Shown here in pieces: positions 11,201 through 21,700 of a stretch of 64,000 bases of DNA; position 1 is the stretch's first letter, and every line of letters starts with the position of its first letter. Location of the stretch: contig NC_092670.1 of the NCBI RefSeq assembly GCF_964355755.1, positions 17,731,201 to 17,795,200 of the forward strand. Reading direction: 5' to 3'. This DNA comes from Antedon mediterranea. Taxonomy: Eukaryota > Echinodermata > Crinoidea > Comatulida > Antedonidae. Position numbers and translations under genes: made by a program. The notes beneath the pieces were generated by a model. That model was not told the DNA's origin and searched no databases. It saw nothing but the letters and a program-made list of their open reading frames with translations.

Positions 11201-12653
11201 CAAAGTGTAGTACTAGAACTGCTGCTTGATTTCATCTTAATAAATGAGTTATCTCGTGTGACGTAGCGAGCTAGAGCAGCAGCGTGAAAAATGAAATAAA
11301 TAAGACAATAAATACAGACTTGGGGCAAGTCTATAAAGAGTTGTACGCGGTTGATTAATAGGTTGTAAGGGCGACGTTCCAATGTTATTTAATAGAAATT
11401 ACGCTAAAAACTAATTATTTTCATGGAGAACTCATTTATTTCACCATGTATACTAATCAGTAAGATGAATAATGTATTTAACCTCGAATGTTAAAATTAG
11501 GATTTAATTCTTCAAGGGATCGCTTGCTATATTGTCTGCATAATTATTCAAATGTTATTAGGTTTTAGTAAAATTAAATTTTCTATCATTCTAACATTAA
11601 ACTTCGTTCACACTGAGACCGGTGCATTCTAACATTAAGCTATCGTTCACACTGAGACCGGTGCATTCTATCATTAAACTGCGTTCATAATGAGACCGGT
11701 GCATACTAACATTAAGCGATCGTTTACACTGAGACCGGTGCATTCTAACATTAAGCTATTTATATCGTTTATACTGAGACCGGTGCATTCAAACATTAAT
11801 CTTCGTTCATACTGAGAGCGGTGCATTCTAACATTAAGCTGCGTTCATACTGAGACCGGTGCATACTACCATTAAGCGATCGTTTACACTGAGACCGGTG
11901 CATTCTAACATTAAGCTATTTATATCGTTTATACTGAGACCGGTGCATTCTAACATTAATCTTCGTTCATACTGACAGCGGTGCATTCTAACATTAAGCT
12001 GCGTTCATACTGAGACCAGTGCATTCTAACATTAAGCTATCGTTCACACTGACTCCGGATTCAGTCCGGTGAGTGACGGGCTAAATTGTGTGAATGTATA
12101 GCGTTACATCTTATTCGATATTTATTGAATCAGTATAAAACAAAACTACAAAATAACCACATAAAAAAAGACTTTGTGTTGATTGCAAGTGATGTGGAAT
12201 AAAATATGAAAAATTAACAAACCTGCCAGCACCAAGACAAACTACCGGGAAACTGAGCCAGCCATACCAATCTTCCTCGGCCGATATTGCCGTGACGATC
12301 GATCCGATAAGAAGACCTTGGAACGCAAAACCCCCGTTTTCAACCCCTCCTCTATCTTGGCAAAGAACCATTGACATCAATTGAGCTGATATAAGGCCTA
12401 GCAATGCGTTTATCGCCTGCCAAGGGTTCTGTACGAAAAGTGCCGCCAATACCAACAATCCACTGATTGGGTTATTCAAGAACACTGGTTGTCCCATCCC
12501 ACGAAAACAAGCATTAATAAACTTGAAAACGATGTTTTTGTCTTTGATCCATTCCTTTAACGGTTTGATTTCACCCATAAAATAATGAGTGAAGTGATAC
12601 CGGGTCGTCGAAGGAGGTGATTCCACAATCCCATCGGCCTCCATTTTACCCAT
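5273..12653 (-). CDS. SLC14A: Urea transporter, SLC14 family, 5 exons, 375 aa
   Basis: Exons in transcript order are 12653-12223, 7315-7132, 6822-6675, 6015-5881 and 5502-5273. All junctions are GT/AG and phases agree; the sum is 1128 nt. The product is a membrane channel with the two homologous halves typical of urea transporters. Half 1 carries FRGMGQPVFLNNPISG and VQNPWQA. Half 2 carries GIGQCYGCDD, GVMGYNSVLTA and GLPMLAFPFC, ending with IPLDQVTWPEDH. Length fits the family (human UT-B is 389 aa). The ATG at 12653 is the first in the open frame; 12644 is an alternative. The two pore threonines of UT-B (in FTLPF and CTWPF) align with Asn and Ala here. Intron 1 (4.9 kb) is full of repeats, and exon 4 is followed by duplicated splice donors. 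Confidence 0.93.
5766..5930. repeat. Three tandem 55-bp copies of the exon 4 end plus splice donor
   Basis: Units at 5766-5820, 5821-5875 and 5876-5930 differ by very few bases. On the minus strand each contains the last ~47 nt of urea transporter exon 4 (GGCGTCTTTATG to TTTCAG) followed by the donor GTAGG. Only the first donor in the transcript (GT at 5880-5879) keeps the frame into exon 5. The others add 55 or 110 nt and shift the frame. Confidence 0.9.
6016..6674. other. Urea transporter intron 3, no feature seen
   Basis: A/T-rich intron with no repeat or coding segment I can name. Confidence 0.5.
6965..7080. mobile_element. Degenerate MITE fragment in urea transporter intron 2
   Basis: It shares GGACGAAACGCAAC, TGTGATTGGTCAA and ACGTCCTTGC with the repeat around 8660-8742 and the copies near 13465-13924. 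The ends are too decayed to define. Confidence 0.4.
7424..8643 (+). mobile_element. 5'-truncated L1/Tx1-type LINE with 14-bp target duplication
   Basis: The insertion is bounded by AATCACAAGCACAG at 7410-7423 and 8644-8657 and ends in an A-rich tail (about 8634-8643). It contains the C-terminal part of a LINE ORF2 in broken frames (about 7440-7628 and 7712-8275). The zf-RVT-type segment KLAQFNYKMLHRILPTNKRL is followed by CDKCGEIENENHLFFSC, with the Cys/His knuckle intact. The frame is broken between the two pieces, so it is dead. It sits inside an older MITE-like repeat in urea transporter intron 1, in antisense to that gene. Confidence 0.88.
8658..8742 (-). mobile_element. Right part of a MITE interrupted by the LINE
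   Basis: GTGATTGGTCAA, ACGTCCTTGCGCG and the end GGCAACCAAGCTT match the AAGCTTGGTT MITE family. The matching left part should lie before 7410 but is degenerate. Confidence 0.45.
8743..9823. other. Urea transporter intron 1, no recognised feature
   Basis: A/T-rich intronic DNA. No frame, hairpin or tandem repeat was recognised. Confidence 0.5.
9824..10385. repeat. Satellite-like array, five copies of a ~113-bp unit
   Basis: Units begin with GTACACTATTGATGAA at 9824, 9938, 10050, 10162 and 10277, giving a period of 112-115 bp. Each contains TTATTATACCGTACCATCAA and CATACATAAACATCC. Copies are close to identical, which suggests recent amplification in urea transporter intron 1. Confidence 0.92.
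10386..10525. repeat. Dispersed repeat shared with ANKAR intron
   Basis: ACTGGGTATGATCAACTAGCGTTC and CATCCATTCATAGAA recur at 26557-26612 with similar spacing, including the following ATATAACTT. I could not assign a class or define the ends. Confidence 0.55.
10526..11583. other. Urea transporter intron 1, mostly featureless
   Basis: No coding signal. A short hairpin-forming segment with ACTTGGGGCAAGT (about 11317-11332) has a relative near 30560-30582 (ACTTGAGGAAAGT). Confidence 0.4.
11584..12052. repeat. Minisatellite with CATTCTAACATTAAGC / ACTGAGACCGGTG unit
   Basis: About ten units of 38-55 bp, each with CTAACATTAA, CGTTCAYACTGAG and ACCGGTGCAT. Longer units carry an extra TATTTATAT segment, and a block of several units is itself repeated, so there is higher-order structure. 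It lies about 170 bp downstream of urea transporter exon 1. Confidence 0.9.
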
Positions 12654-13463
12654 TAATCCAGCAGCATAAACAACGCTAAAACTCAAATTGATAGAATTCG
12701 ACAATCCGTTTAAACGTTAGATCAGATTCACAAACAAACAACTCTTCCGTTTTAAAACGATGAAATCTCCAATATTACACCAAGCCAACAGCTCAATGAT
12801 GTAAACATCTCACTTGTAACATACCGTGCAATATAAATGCAGTTTATAAGTGAAAGGTATTTTAAGGCTGGTTATATTACTGCAGTACACATTGCTAATT
12901 AAAGTAGATGACTATTCGACTGGTCAGCGTGCTTTTTTGTATACACTGTACAGGTACAAAATGTGTATCACAATGCAAAGGAAACTGTATCGATCTTACG
13001 AAAGCTGTGATGTGTGTGTAAACAATTTAACATCTAAGTGAAAGTCAAGTTGATAGTAAATATAACGCACTAAAAATAATGTAGTCTTCATTTGACTATA
13101 GTCATAATTAATTACCTTCGTCAAGTGTGTTTACTTTAATTACACTCCAATTATTAAGCAAACTAATGACGTCATTTAAGTTATCTCTCTTAGCTAAATC
13201 ATTAATTAGAATTGATAATTAGTAGTTATGGCAACAACTGAAGTGATTGTTTTTTGTTTTGTCATTTTGTGTTATTAGAATTATCTAAGCAACGACACAG
13301 TGTGTATACAACGTAAATGTAACAGTATTAATGGATAGTGATTTTTACTCTTAATCTCTTTGACACGTCTGCTGTTAAACAATAAATATAATTATAAACT
13401 GAACTCTCAAGTTTATTTAAGACATAAGACCAGAAATTTATTTATATATTTTTATCAGTATAG
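12654..13463. other. Upstream region of the urea transporter
   Basis: It should contain the promoter and 5' UTR. A TTTTAG acceptor-like site lies just upstream of the start codon in the transcript, so a non-coding first exon further up is possible. No core promoter element is convincing. Confidence 0.35.
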
Positions 13464-13464
13464 T

Positions 13465-13632
13465 TAAGCTTGGTTGCCACTAGCGACACAACGCAGAGAC
13501 GTATTGGCGCGAAGTTCTTTATTGCGTAATCACAAGTGGGAACTCACGACGCAATAGTGCTGCAAACATCGGGTTGGAAAGGCATTTTCTTACGGTTTTC
13601 GCAACCTACGTCGCTAGTGGGAACCAAGCTTA
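13465..13632. mobile_element. MITE with AAGCTTGGTT terminal inverted repeats, TTAA borders
   Basis: The left end GCTTGGTTGCCACTAGCGAC is mirrored by CGTCGCTAGTGGGAACCAAGC, with TTAA on both sides. This would fit a piggyBac-like target site, though TTAA is also the palindromic extension of the repeat. About 168 bp, no coding capacity. It is the best-preserved member of its family in the window. Confidence 0.78.
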
Positions 13633-13667
13633 ACTCTCAATTTACACACCATGCCAAAACTAATCTA

Positions 13668-13924
13668 TAAGCTTGATTCCTAGAACGCAACCGACGCAAC
13701 GTAAGAAAATTCCCTTCCAATAATCGGTGCGATGTTTTCAGCAGCACTGTTGCTGATTACGCACTACAACACTCGCTTCTGATTGGTCAAATCACTACTA
13801 CACTACAACGCAAGTTGTTTGACCAATCACGGTGCATTATCAAACTGTCATTTGTGATTGGTAAACTCAATTGCGGTGCCTTTACGTCATCTTTGCATTG
13901 TGTCGAAGGAAGAGCCAAGCTTTT
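13668..13924. mobile_element. Second, diverged AAGCTTGGTT-family MITE
   Basis: It begins TAAGCTTGATTCCTAG and ends GAGCCAAGCTTTTA. Inside are ACGCAACCGACGCAACG, ATCGGTGCGATGTTT and two TGATTGGT motifs shared with the first copy. It is longer than the neighbouring copy because of an inner section with inverted GTTTGACCAATC/GATTGGTCAAAT. Confidence 0.65.
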
Positions 13925-14316
13925 ATTGGTAAAATAATTTGTATTGCATCTTGTGAAAACCAACAATCTTTACCATCTGATGTTACAAAGAAAATACTCA
14001 CACAATTTCAAGATCGTTATGTGATCACTTTATTATAACATTCTCTCTCGATTTGAACAATTTTTTTCATAGAAAACAGCAAAAGATTTAAACTAGAAAG
14101 TTAATTTAAAATTATTACATACAACTAGACATGGTGCTTTGCCTTGAACATAGAGAAGACTCTATCTAAGATAAACCATTTAGACTCCATCCCCTGTTGG
14201 TTGGCATAGTGTTTATGCATTTCCTCCCATTTGTTTCACAGGAAAGTGTCGACTTATTAGGGGGGTGTCCCATAAGAGGGTTTCTTGTAAAGTAAGTAAA
14301 TATGGAATAATTATCT

Positions 14317-14443
14317 AAAGCTTCTACACTTTCAAACTTTATGTGAAAAAAAAGATGTGATGTGCCCATATGGACATAATGATGTCATATCATTATATCA
14401 CACTTTTTTGTCAAACTAGTTCGATAGTGTAGACAGTGCTTTA
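14317..14443. mobile_element. MITE family A copy (TCTACAC...GTGTAGACAG ends)
   Basis: Inverted ends AAAGCTTCTACACTTTC and ATAGTGTAGACAGTGCTTT enclose ATGTGATGTGCCCATATGGACA and TATCACACTTTTTTGTCAAACTAG. The same family occurs at 22700, 23868, 27471 and 42788. No coding capacity. Confidence 0.72.
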
Positions 14444-14576
14444 TTAACTATTTTGTTAAAAAAACAAGTATCTCTAATATACAATGGTAGCCATGATTGT
14501 AGGTTTTAACAGAAGATGAAGGAATGCATTACTGTACATAGAATACCGTGTCCCTTTAATAATGATTGTGCATAAT

Positions 14577-14582
14577 TTATTT
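14577..14582 (-). promoter_or_regulatory. Candidate SARNP poly(A) signal AATAAA
   Basis: TTTATT on the plus strand, about 95 bases after the SARNP stop. Another AATAAA lies only a few bases after the stop and is probably too close to be used. Confidence 0.35.
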
Positions 14583-14677
14583 TTAAAGAACCCATGTTGC
14601 TTGTCCTCAATAGAAGGTATTCTACCAGCTGTAAGATTATCTTGATTTGATAATAGAAACATTTTATGATTTTTTTA

Positions 14678-17600
14678 TTATTGTGCTTTTAATCCAAACC
14701 GCTCTGCCCTCTTTGCTTTTTTTGCCTAAAAAAAAAAGATTATTAAAATAATTTAATTATAATTTAAGAAACTATAACATTTAAATAAAATTATAATTTT
14801 ATAGTTAATAATAATAATTAATAGTATTAATATCCCCTTTTGGAAATACATGACCATGTTGCATATCTACATGGAATTGGAATGATGTACTGTCCATCTC
14901 TAACTTTACGATACTTACATCTGCATCACTAGAGGGCGCTGTTATCGCAATACCGAATCGTTCTTTTCTTTTTAAAACTTTATCCTCATTTGCCTAAGAG
15001 AAAAAGAAGTAAAGTCAAGTGTATACCTAGTACAAATAATGATAAATGGAGTCCAGTAACATAGCAAGCAACAGGTAATCACAAGTCTGTAGTCAGTAGT
15101 ACTTTATATCTTTATAACTACAAAGATTTTTTTTTTGACACCCTTCAGAGCAGGACTTACCGTAGAGGTCTTTGTATTGGTGTCTGTTGCTACCCCAAAC
15201 CTTTCAGCTCTTTGTTGTTTCTTTTGCTGATTTTCAGACTAATAAAAAAAAAGTTTATACAATAAACACAGTAAGTTAGGTCATACAGTTTCCATGTTAA
15301 CACATGTTATGTTATAGGACTTTATTTATGTAGAACATCTTGTGTGTGTACACAATTTGCTATTAATAGTCCTTGGCAATGTGTGCCTAAATTAAATAAT
15401 AATATCCTGGATTGATATAGCACCTAATGTTGTGAAACCTCTAAGCGCTGAACATTATTACCCAAGTCATTTTTTGGATCAAACACATATGGAAACATAC
15501 TCCCATAATTCAGCTAGTAATCAGCACAAAGTTGTGTCTCGATCTAACCGGGTTCCTATTTATGCTCCCAGTCTGAATCGTAAATTTAGCTTTTACTTAA
15601 GCTTTGACAGCATATTGAGTATAATTACAAATACCTTTGCCAGAGTAGGTGATACAACTACGCCAAACCGCTCAGCTCTAGCTTTTTTCTTCTCATCTGA
15701 ATTTGACTAAAATGTGAAAAAAACATTTTTTAGTATACTAATTTATTATCATCATATTATATCTTTCATATAATTCATTTACATGTCAACTATCAAATAA
15801 ACTAACTTTCTGACAATATCCGATATTGTCTATATTGATACATACCGTGGGAGACACTTCCAATCCAAATCTGTAATGAAAAATCAATATAAGCTCATTA
15901 ACACATACAAAACAATGGAGGGTGTTATAACAATAGTAATGGTAAAGTATTATGTTAACTGTTTGTAGCTCTTTGTCACATACCAAACAATAGAGGGTGC
16001 TATATAAAGGCAGGTATATAACTAACTATAAACATACAATCATATTGATTTTGTTTGTAATTAGTAAATAGAGACCTGGTTTGTTTTCAGCTCCTTGTTG
16101 TTTCTATACAAGGAGTGCAAGTAGGTTGGAGTTCGTAAATGACCCCATACAAATAATGGCATATCACTTCTTATTTACCTTTTGGCCCTTTCAGCTTTTT
16201 TATCACTCTGTGGTGTAACATTAAACCTCTCAGCCCGGTTTAACTTTTTCTGAAAATTGATAAAATTTACAATTAATGATTTGATCTATTTTTTATGAAA
16301 ACACTGTACGAGATTATTCATTGAGATCATCTGATTGAGATTAATTGACTCATGATTGCTAAGTGTGAGATAAATTGACCTGTGATCGCTAAGTGTGAGA
16401 TAAATTGACTTGTGATCGCTAAGTGTGAGATAAATTGACTCATGATTGCTAAGTATAAGATAAATTGACCTGTGATCGCTAAGTGTGAGATAAATTGACT
16501 TGTGATCGCTAGGTGTGAGATAAATTGACTTGTGATTGCTAAGTGTGAGATATTGACATGTGATCGCTAAGTGTGAGATATTGACATGTGATCTCCAGTT
16601 GTGAGAGATAAAATATGTTACCGCATTATCATCTATTTCAGGTGATTGTGTGAGTTTTGCTACGACTGGTTCGGCTTTCTCTGCATCTTCTGCTACATTT
16701 TCCGTTTCTTCTTCTTCTACTAATTCCAACTAAAATAAAATTGTCCTGAACATTATTCTAGTCAGGTGGTGGGCTAGCTTATTTTTCGAAAATTCATCTA
16801 TTTACACTTTTTTTTTATAATATAGCTTACCTCTTCACCACCCAGCAGGTCACTTTCTTCAAGAAGGTTTCCACCTGAAGAAATAAATAAATGTATTACA
16901 AATTTAATTAATTTTTTTGTTTCAATGAAAGATATATATCCTATCCAGTGGCACCCCCAGTCATTTTACAGAAGTTTGTGTAGGTATAAATGGAAATATA
17001 CATAATGATATTTATGTAGTGATTTTGACAATCAGCAGATTGTCCCAGAGTAAAGTTAAGAGCATCTAATATTAAGAGTTGTTTAAACTATGTGAAAATG
17101 CTGATTGGAAATAAAGCATGTAAGATTATTATGCAGAGTTGGGGAGGGGTGGTGGGACTTGGGTATATGGAGGATGCTCCCCCTATGGATCAGCATGTCT
17201 TAACTCAATACAACACTATACAACATAAAATGCTCTTGCTGTACCATCTTCTTCTGCTGCACTTGTGTCTTGAGCGGTCTCCTCAGACTCTGATAAATGT
17301 TGTTTTAGCCTCTCCACTAACTCTGCCTTGTTTCCTTTATTGCTAAGACCATTAGCTTCCAATTCCTTTTTCAACTCAGCAACCTAAAAAATAATATAAA
17401 AACACATATAAATAATAAGATAAATCTTTATTGTCATGAACACAACCAGGCAAACATGAAATTGGTTTTCCTTTGATGCTTAAAAACACATACAATATAT
17501 AAAACATTAAAAATATCAATACAATACATTAAAACTATATACAGTAGTAAACAAGTAAACAAACTATCTTTGAAATGTTGAGTTGGAAACATACATTATT

Positions 17601-17977
17601 CCTACACTCAATTACTTTCTTTAAAGTGAAAACGGCTTCCAGTATTTCAGCTGTACGTTACAGTAGGTTTAGTAGTAGGACTAATTGCAACAGCTCGTAC
17701 TTAGTGGTTTTTGTTACTTTATTGCCACTGTATAGATGCTTGGATAGGCCTAAGCTAGGCCTACCTAGCCTAGTTAGGCTCCCGGCCTAGTAGGCCCGGC
17801 TAAGTCTAGGCTAGGCCTACTAGCCTAGTAAATTTAGTAGAGAGGCTGCTACGTGTCTTCGGCCTCGCTAGGATATGCGGCGGATATGCTTAGCTACCTA
17901 GTCCTAAGGGCGCCTAGCCTAGAATAAAACAAATAATCTGTAAAAACCTTCAGTTTTCCTACTGCTTCCAAATCCAT
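14678..17977 (-). CDS. SARNP: SARNP / Tho1 / CIP29: SAP-domain mRNA export protein, 10 exons, 229 aa
   Basis: Exons are 17977-17948, 17383-17245, 16874-16831, 16729-16622, 16249-16179, 15870-15846, 15706-15635, 15238-15161, 14993-14919 and 14725-14678; 690 nt, all junctions in phase. The N-terminus is a SAP DNA/RNA-binding helix pair (LKVAELKKELEANGLSNKGN, residues ~9-45). A Glu-rich acidic linker comes from exons 3-4. The C-terminal half has a chain of RAERFG-type motifs: RAERFNV, RFGLEV, RAERFGVVV, RAERFGVAT, RKERFGIAI and RAERFGLKA, with nearly one motif per exon. Human SARNP (210 aa) has the same order and binds UAP56/DDX39B and ALY in the TREX complex. Exon 6 is only 25 nt. It is divergent to ANKAR, with 753 bp between start codons. 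Confidence 0.95.
15300..15412 (+). mobile_element. 3' part of a SINE-like repeat in SARNP intron
   Basis: TTTATGTAGAACATCTTGTG and AGTCCTTGGCAATGTGTGCC match the 3' half of the tRNA-derived SINE at 19969-20180 (TTTATGTAGAGCATCTTGTG and AATCCTTGGCAATTTGCC). The promoter half is absent. Confidence 0.5.
16340..16610. repeat. 30-bp minisatellite in SARNP intron 4
   Basis: About nine units of TTGTGATCGCTAAGTGTGAGATAAATTGAC-type sequence; the last two are shortened by loss of the AATTGA part. It lies right after the exon 4 donor and extends that frame, which explains the open reading through the intron. Confidence 0.92.
17740..17930. repeat. AGGCCTAG-rich cluster
   Basis: Repeated, partly palindromic CTAGGCCTA/TAGCCTAG words make a low-complexity patch just inside SARNP intron 1. 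Similar patches lie at 34595-34860 and around 53080-53165. Confidence 0.6.
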
Positions 17978-18730
17978 TATGATGGAATGCTTAATCGATT
18001 TTACCACACAAAACACGAAAAAAACTAACTCGGCACTCAACCAAACAGTACGTAAACAACTTTTCCACAACCAACCACTAACAAACAAACAAACCAACAA
18101 ATCGCTGGCCGCGTGGTGGCGATTTTCGATTTTATTTATTTTATGTCTGGCCCCCTCAACGATATTCAATTATTAAGGAATTGACCAATCATATTGCATA
18201 TTTTCCAATTAAGACATTGTTTACAATCACCCGGACTCCTGTAAACATTTGTAATCGATATGATTGTGTCGCCTTTATAAATAGCTTTTATGGCTTATTA
18301 CATTGTGATAAAGCATGTATTTGTGTTTAAAATTGGTCTTAGTTAATCATATTGATAATTTATTATGTTTGTCAGTTTAATGTTATTAGAGTAATGGAGC
18401 ATATTTATTGAACATTTTCTAGGCCTACCAATGTACATAATAATAGCTAGCCTGCCTGGCCCTCTTGTCTAGTCTATAGCTAGTCATACAAGCCTGGATG
18501 GTCCAGGTGTACGGTATGCTTGCTCAAATTAAATTCACAACCCTAGAGGCTAGACTCGATAAGGTAAGCTCATTTTATATTAAATATATCATTTCAATGT
18601 TTAAAAGTACACTTTTTATACAGATTACTGATTAGTGGGTTATTTTAAATAATAATTCGCGACAGGCGTATTAACTATTATTAATATATTATTTTAAAAA
18701 ATTTGGTTTTATTTTCAGGTCTGAACCAAA
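17978..18730. promoter_or_regulatory. Divergent SARNP/ANKAR promoter region
   Basis: Two head-to-head start codons are separated by 753 bp. ANKAR seems to have a non-coding first exon ending at 18563 (AAG before GTAAGC), spliced to the acceptor at 18717-18718, which is 12 bp before its ATG. This leaves under 600 bp for both promoters. No TATA box was convincing. Confidence 0.6.
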
Positions 18731-21700
18731 ATGTCTACTGGTATAGACGACCCTGCATTGGTTGCAAATGCAACAGCCAACCGGCTGGCTGCACAGGTCT
18801 TTGAAAAGTATGAACGATATGAAGCACAAGAGGTCCTTGCACACACGTCTTATCATTGGCTTCTTTCTGCAGAAGAACACAGACTCCCAGTTGAAACGCC
18901 ACGAGGTCTCATTCAGTCTATGAAGTCATTTCCTCAGAATAACTGCGTATTTGCTGTTCCAGTCGATGAAACTGTTGAACCGTGGGATTTCCGCGAGATC
19001 CATCAGATCGTACGCGAGTTGGTCGTCGGTATTTACGGGTTAAATCAGGTTCCAAGTGTTTTTCTCGAAGCTAACTTTGACAGCGGCACAGCTTGCAACA
19101 TGCCACCAGCGTATAACGACACTCGTGTTGGACAGCTTTTGATAAACGTTGATTACATGATCAAAGCATTGTGGCATGGTTCATATTTTCCAAAAGATAA
19201 ACGGCATAAGTTTGCAGAGCGATGGCGGTCTAACTTGGATGTAAATCAACATGGTGTTGCAGAAACAAAGAAAACAATTCTCAATGAGTTTTTACTAGCA
19301 GGTAGAAATCATTCAATAAGTCATAGATCAGATGACCTCAATAATCAATAATCATCTTGACTAGAAAGAAGATTTATACCTCTCTCATATCTAATATCCC
19401 TTTCACATTGCATAGCAGCTACTAGCATTTTGTATGGTGTGTGCATAAATTCTGTATTGCCAGGGAATGTACAGTAAAGGGGTATATTTCCAACTATTCA
19501 TAATAATTGATTAGACTACTGTATACATCAATCAATGTTTTGTTTAATTTATATATTTTATTTCATATTTTTCATTAATTAAATATATTAGAATATTTTT
19601 TGTCACAGGAATGCTGGACATCACAAAAGACCCAGATTACTGCGGTATCTATGAAAACATGAATCTGTTTCCAATGAGCATACAAGATGCTAATATGGAC
19701 AAGGAATTATTCATGCATTACGTAGATGACATGTCGGTTCAGATGACTCTTAGACAACAGGATGTCTACCAACATCAAAATATGTTCATGTACGATGGGA
19801 CACATAATGTGACCAGTATCATCAAGGTATGTGTGTGTTACTTGTTTTTTCCCTCATTGTATCCTCCTATCATGTGTGTGTGGTAGGACCTGTGCAACTT
19901 CAGTATCATTTTGTTACTACCTTTAATCATATTGCATCTATGCATTACTAGGTTCTTTATGTATGTTTAGAGTGGAGTTGTGGTTTGGTGGTTATGATGC
20001 TTGGCTACCAATCCAAGGGTCCTGGGTTCAATTCCTGTCATATATTTCAGTCTTTGTTTATGTAGAGCATCTTGTGATATGTTTGTCTTGTGAATGGGAT
20101 TGCCACCTTTGAGAAGGATAGTGAATGAATTCACTTGTGGTAATCCTTGGCAATTTGCCTAAAATGAGAATAAAAAAAAATGTTAAAGTTCTTCACACAT
20201 ATTGCATCCAATTGCGCAATGCAGGGGGTTGAGTCCCCCAATTTAGCACTCCTAAGGAGCCCTCTATTGTATCATTATTACTTTCTTGTTATACTGCATG
20301 TGGACAAAGTAAGATGAATTATTTTCTTAATTGTATTTTGTTAATAGTTGGATGAGAAAAGAATTGATCGAGACACTTATGAACGACTGCAAACCAGACT
20401 ACAAGCTCACTTGGATGTTATTGAGAACAACATTGAGAAGAAAACAGAAATACGGAGGCAAATGCAACTCCTTGACTTTGTTTGTTTTATGACATCATTT
20501 CTGATAGCCATGAAACGACGCAATAAGGTGCCAGATGTCCACAGACTATTAACACCTTTATTAGGTATGTGGTACTGATAATAATGCCAATAGCAATATG
20601 GTGCTCATAAAAGGTGCCTAAAAAAAGACCAGAGCGCCGTACATACATCAAATATAAGGTGATAATTCAATCAAACTTACAAGAATTAAAACAAAATATC
20701 TTTAACTACTGTTATGATTTGATATAAAATAATTATGGTTAAATTTGCAAAACGATCATTTAGTGTACGAGTATTAACATTTTTTTTATTTTTGTTTAAA
20801 ATTATTTAAATTTCATTGTCAATGAACTCTAACACATTATATTTGTACTATTATACATTGGTGTCATCTCATTCCGTTTGAAACCAAAAGATAATTTTTC
20901 TTCTAGCGGATGACTGCAAGACAGAGCGGGAACTACCTCCCTTGATGGTAGGACCAGATTTTGCATGCAAAAACTTTGATTTTGGAAACAGTTATTTTCA
21001 CTTGCATGGCAGCATCCAGATGGATATAGAGACTGATAAAATAAGGAAACTAAGAAAAGCATTTATAGAAGGTTACGAAGAGATTCAACTGGAAGCCACG
21101 AGGCACTTGGCGGAGGTTACCGACCCAGATGCACCGTATCTTGAACATTTCAACCTACCAATCAAGACGGTGAATGGAAAATCGTAAGTTTAAAATATTG
21201 TATTTTTGTGAGGGTGGGCTGGATGAACAACCCTCGTAAAGTATTGTGGAAATAAATATATTTTTATCAAGATCATTTAAAACTGCTAATGCAAAATTTT
21301 AAATTTTTTTGGAAGAATACAAAAATAAAAAGAAAAACAATTTATACAAAGGGAATAAATACAATAATTTTTTCCCCTCCTTTTTTTATGTTTTGTCTTT
21401 TATTGTTAACCATAATTTTTGTAACTTTTGTAAGTTATCGCTGTTCATTATTATGCATGCATTTCTTTATTCATGGACCATTTGTAAGAATATTATTTGA
21501 ATGAAAATGTCATCCATGTAAAATAAGTTTATAAATAAAAAAAAAATAAAAATTGTTGGACTTTTACAGATATTATATTTTCGCAATGGATTTTGAAACA
21601 TTCTATCCAGTAGCGCCCCCACAACCACTCTGGCTTCACGCAGTTTACAACCGTATCAAAGACATGAAACCAAGACGTTTACCCCTCACAGATGTCCACT

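Noticed and set aside
12654-12704. Urea transporter start at 12704
   Set aside because: That position is a TTG. The first ATG in the frame is at 12653; the upstream part probably belongs to an intron or 5' UTR.
19981-20036. tRNA gene
   Set aside because: A and B boxes are present, but the acceptor and anticodon stems do not pair and a SINE body and A-rich tail follow. The same applies to the copies at 22330 and 58830.
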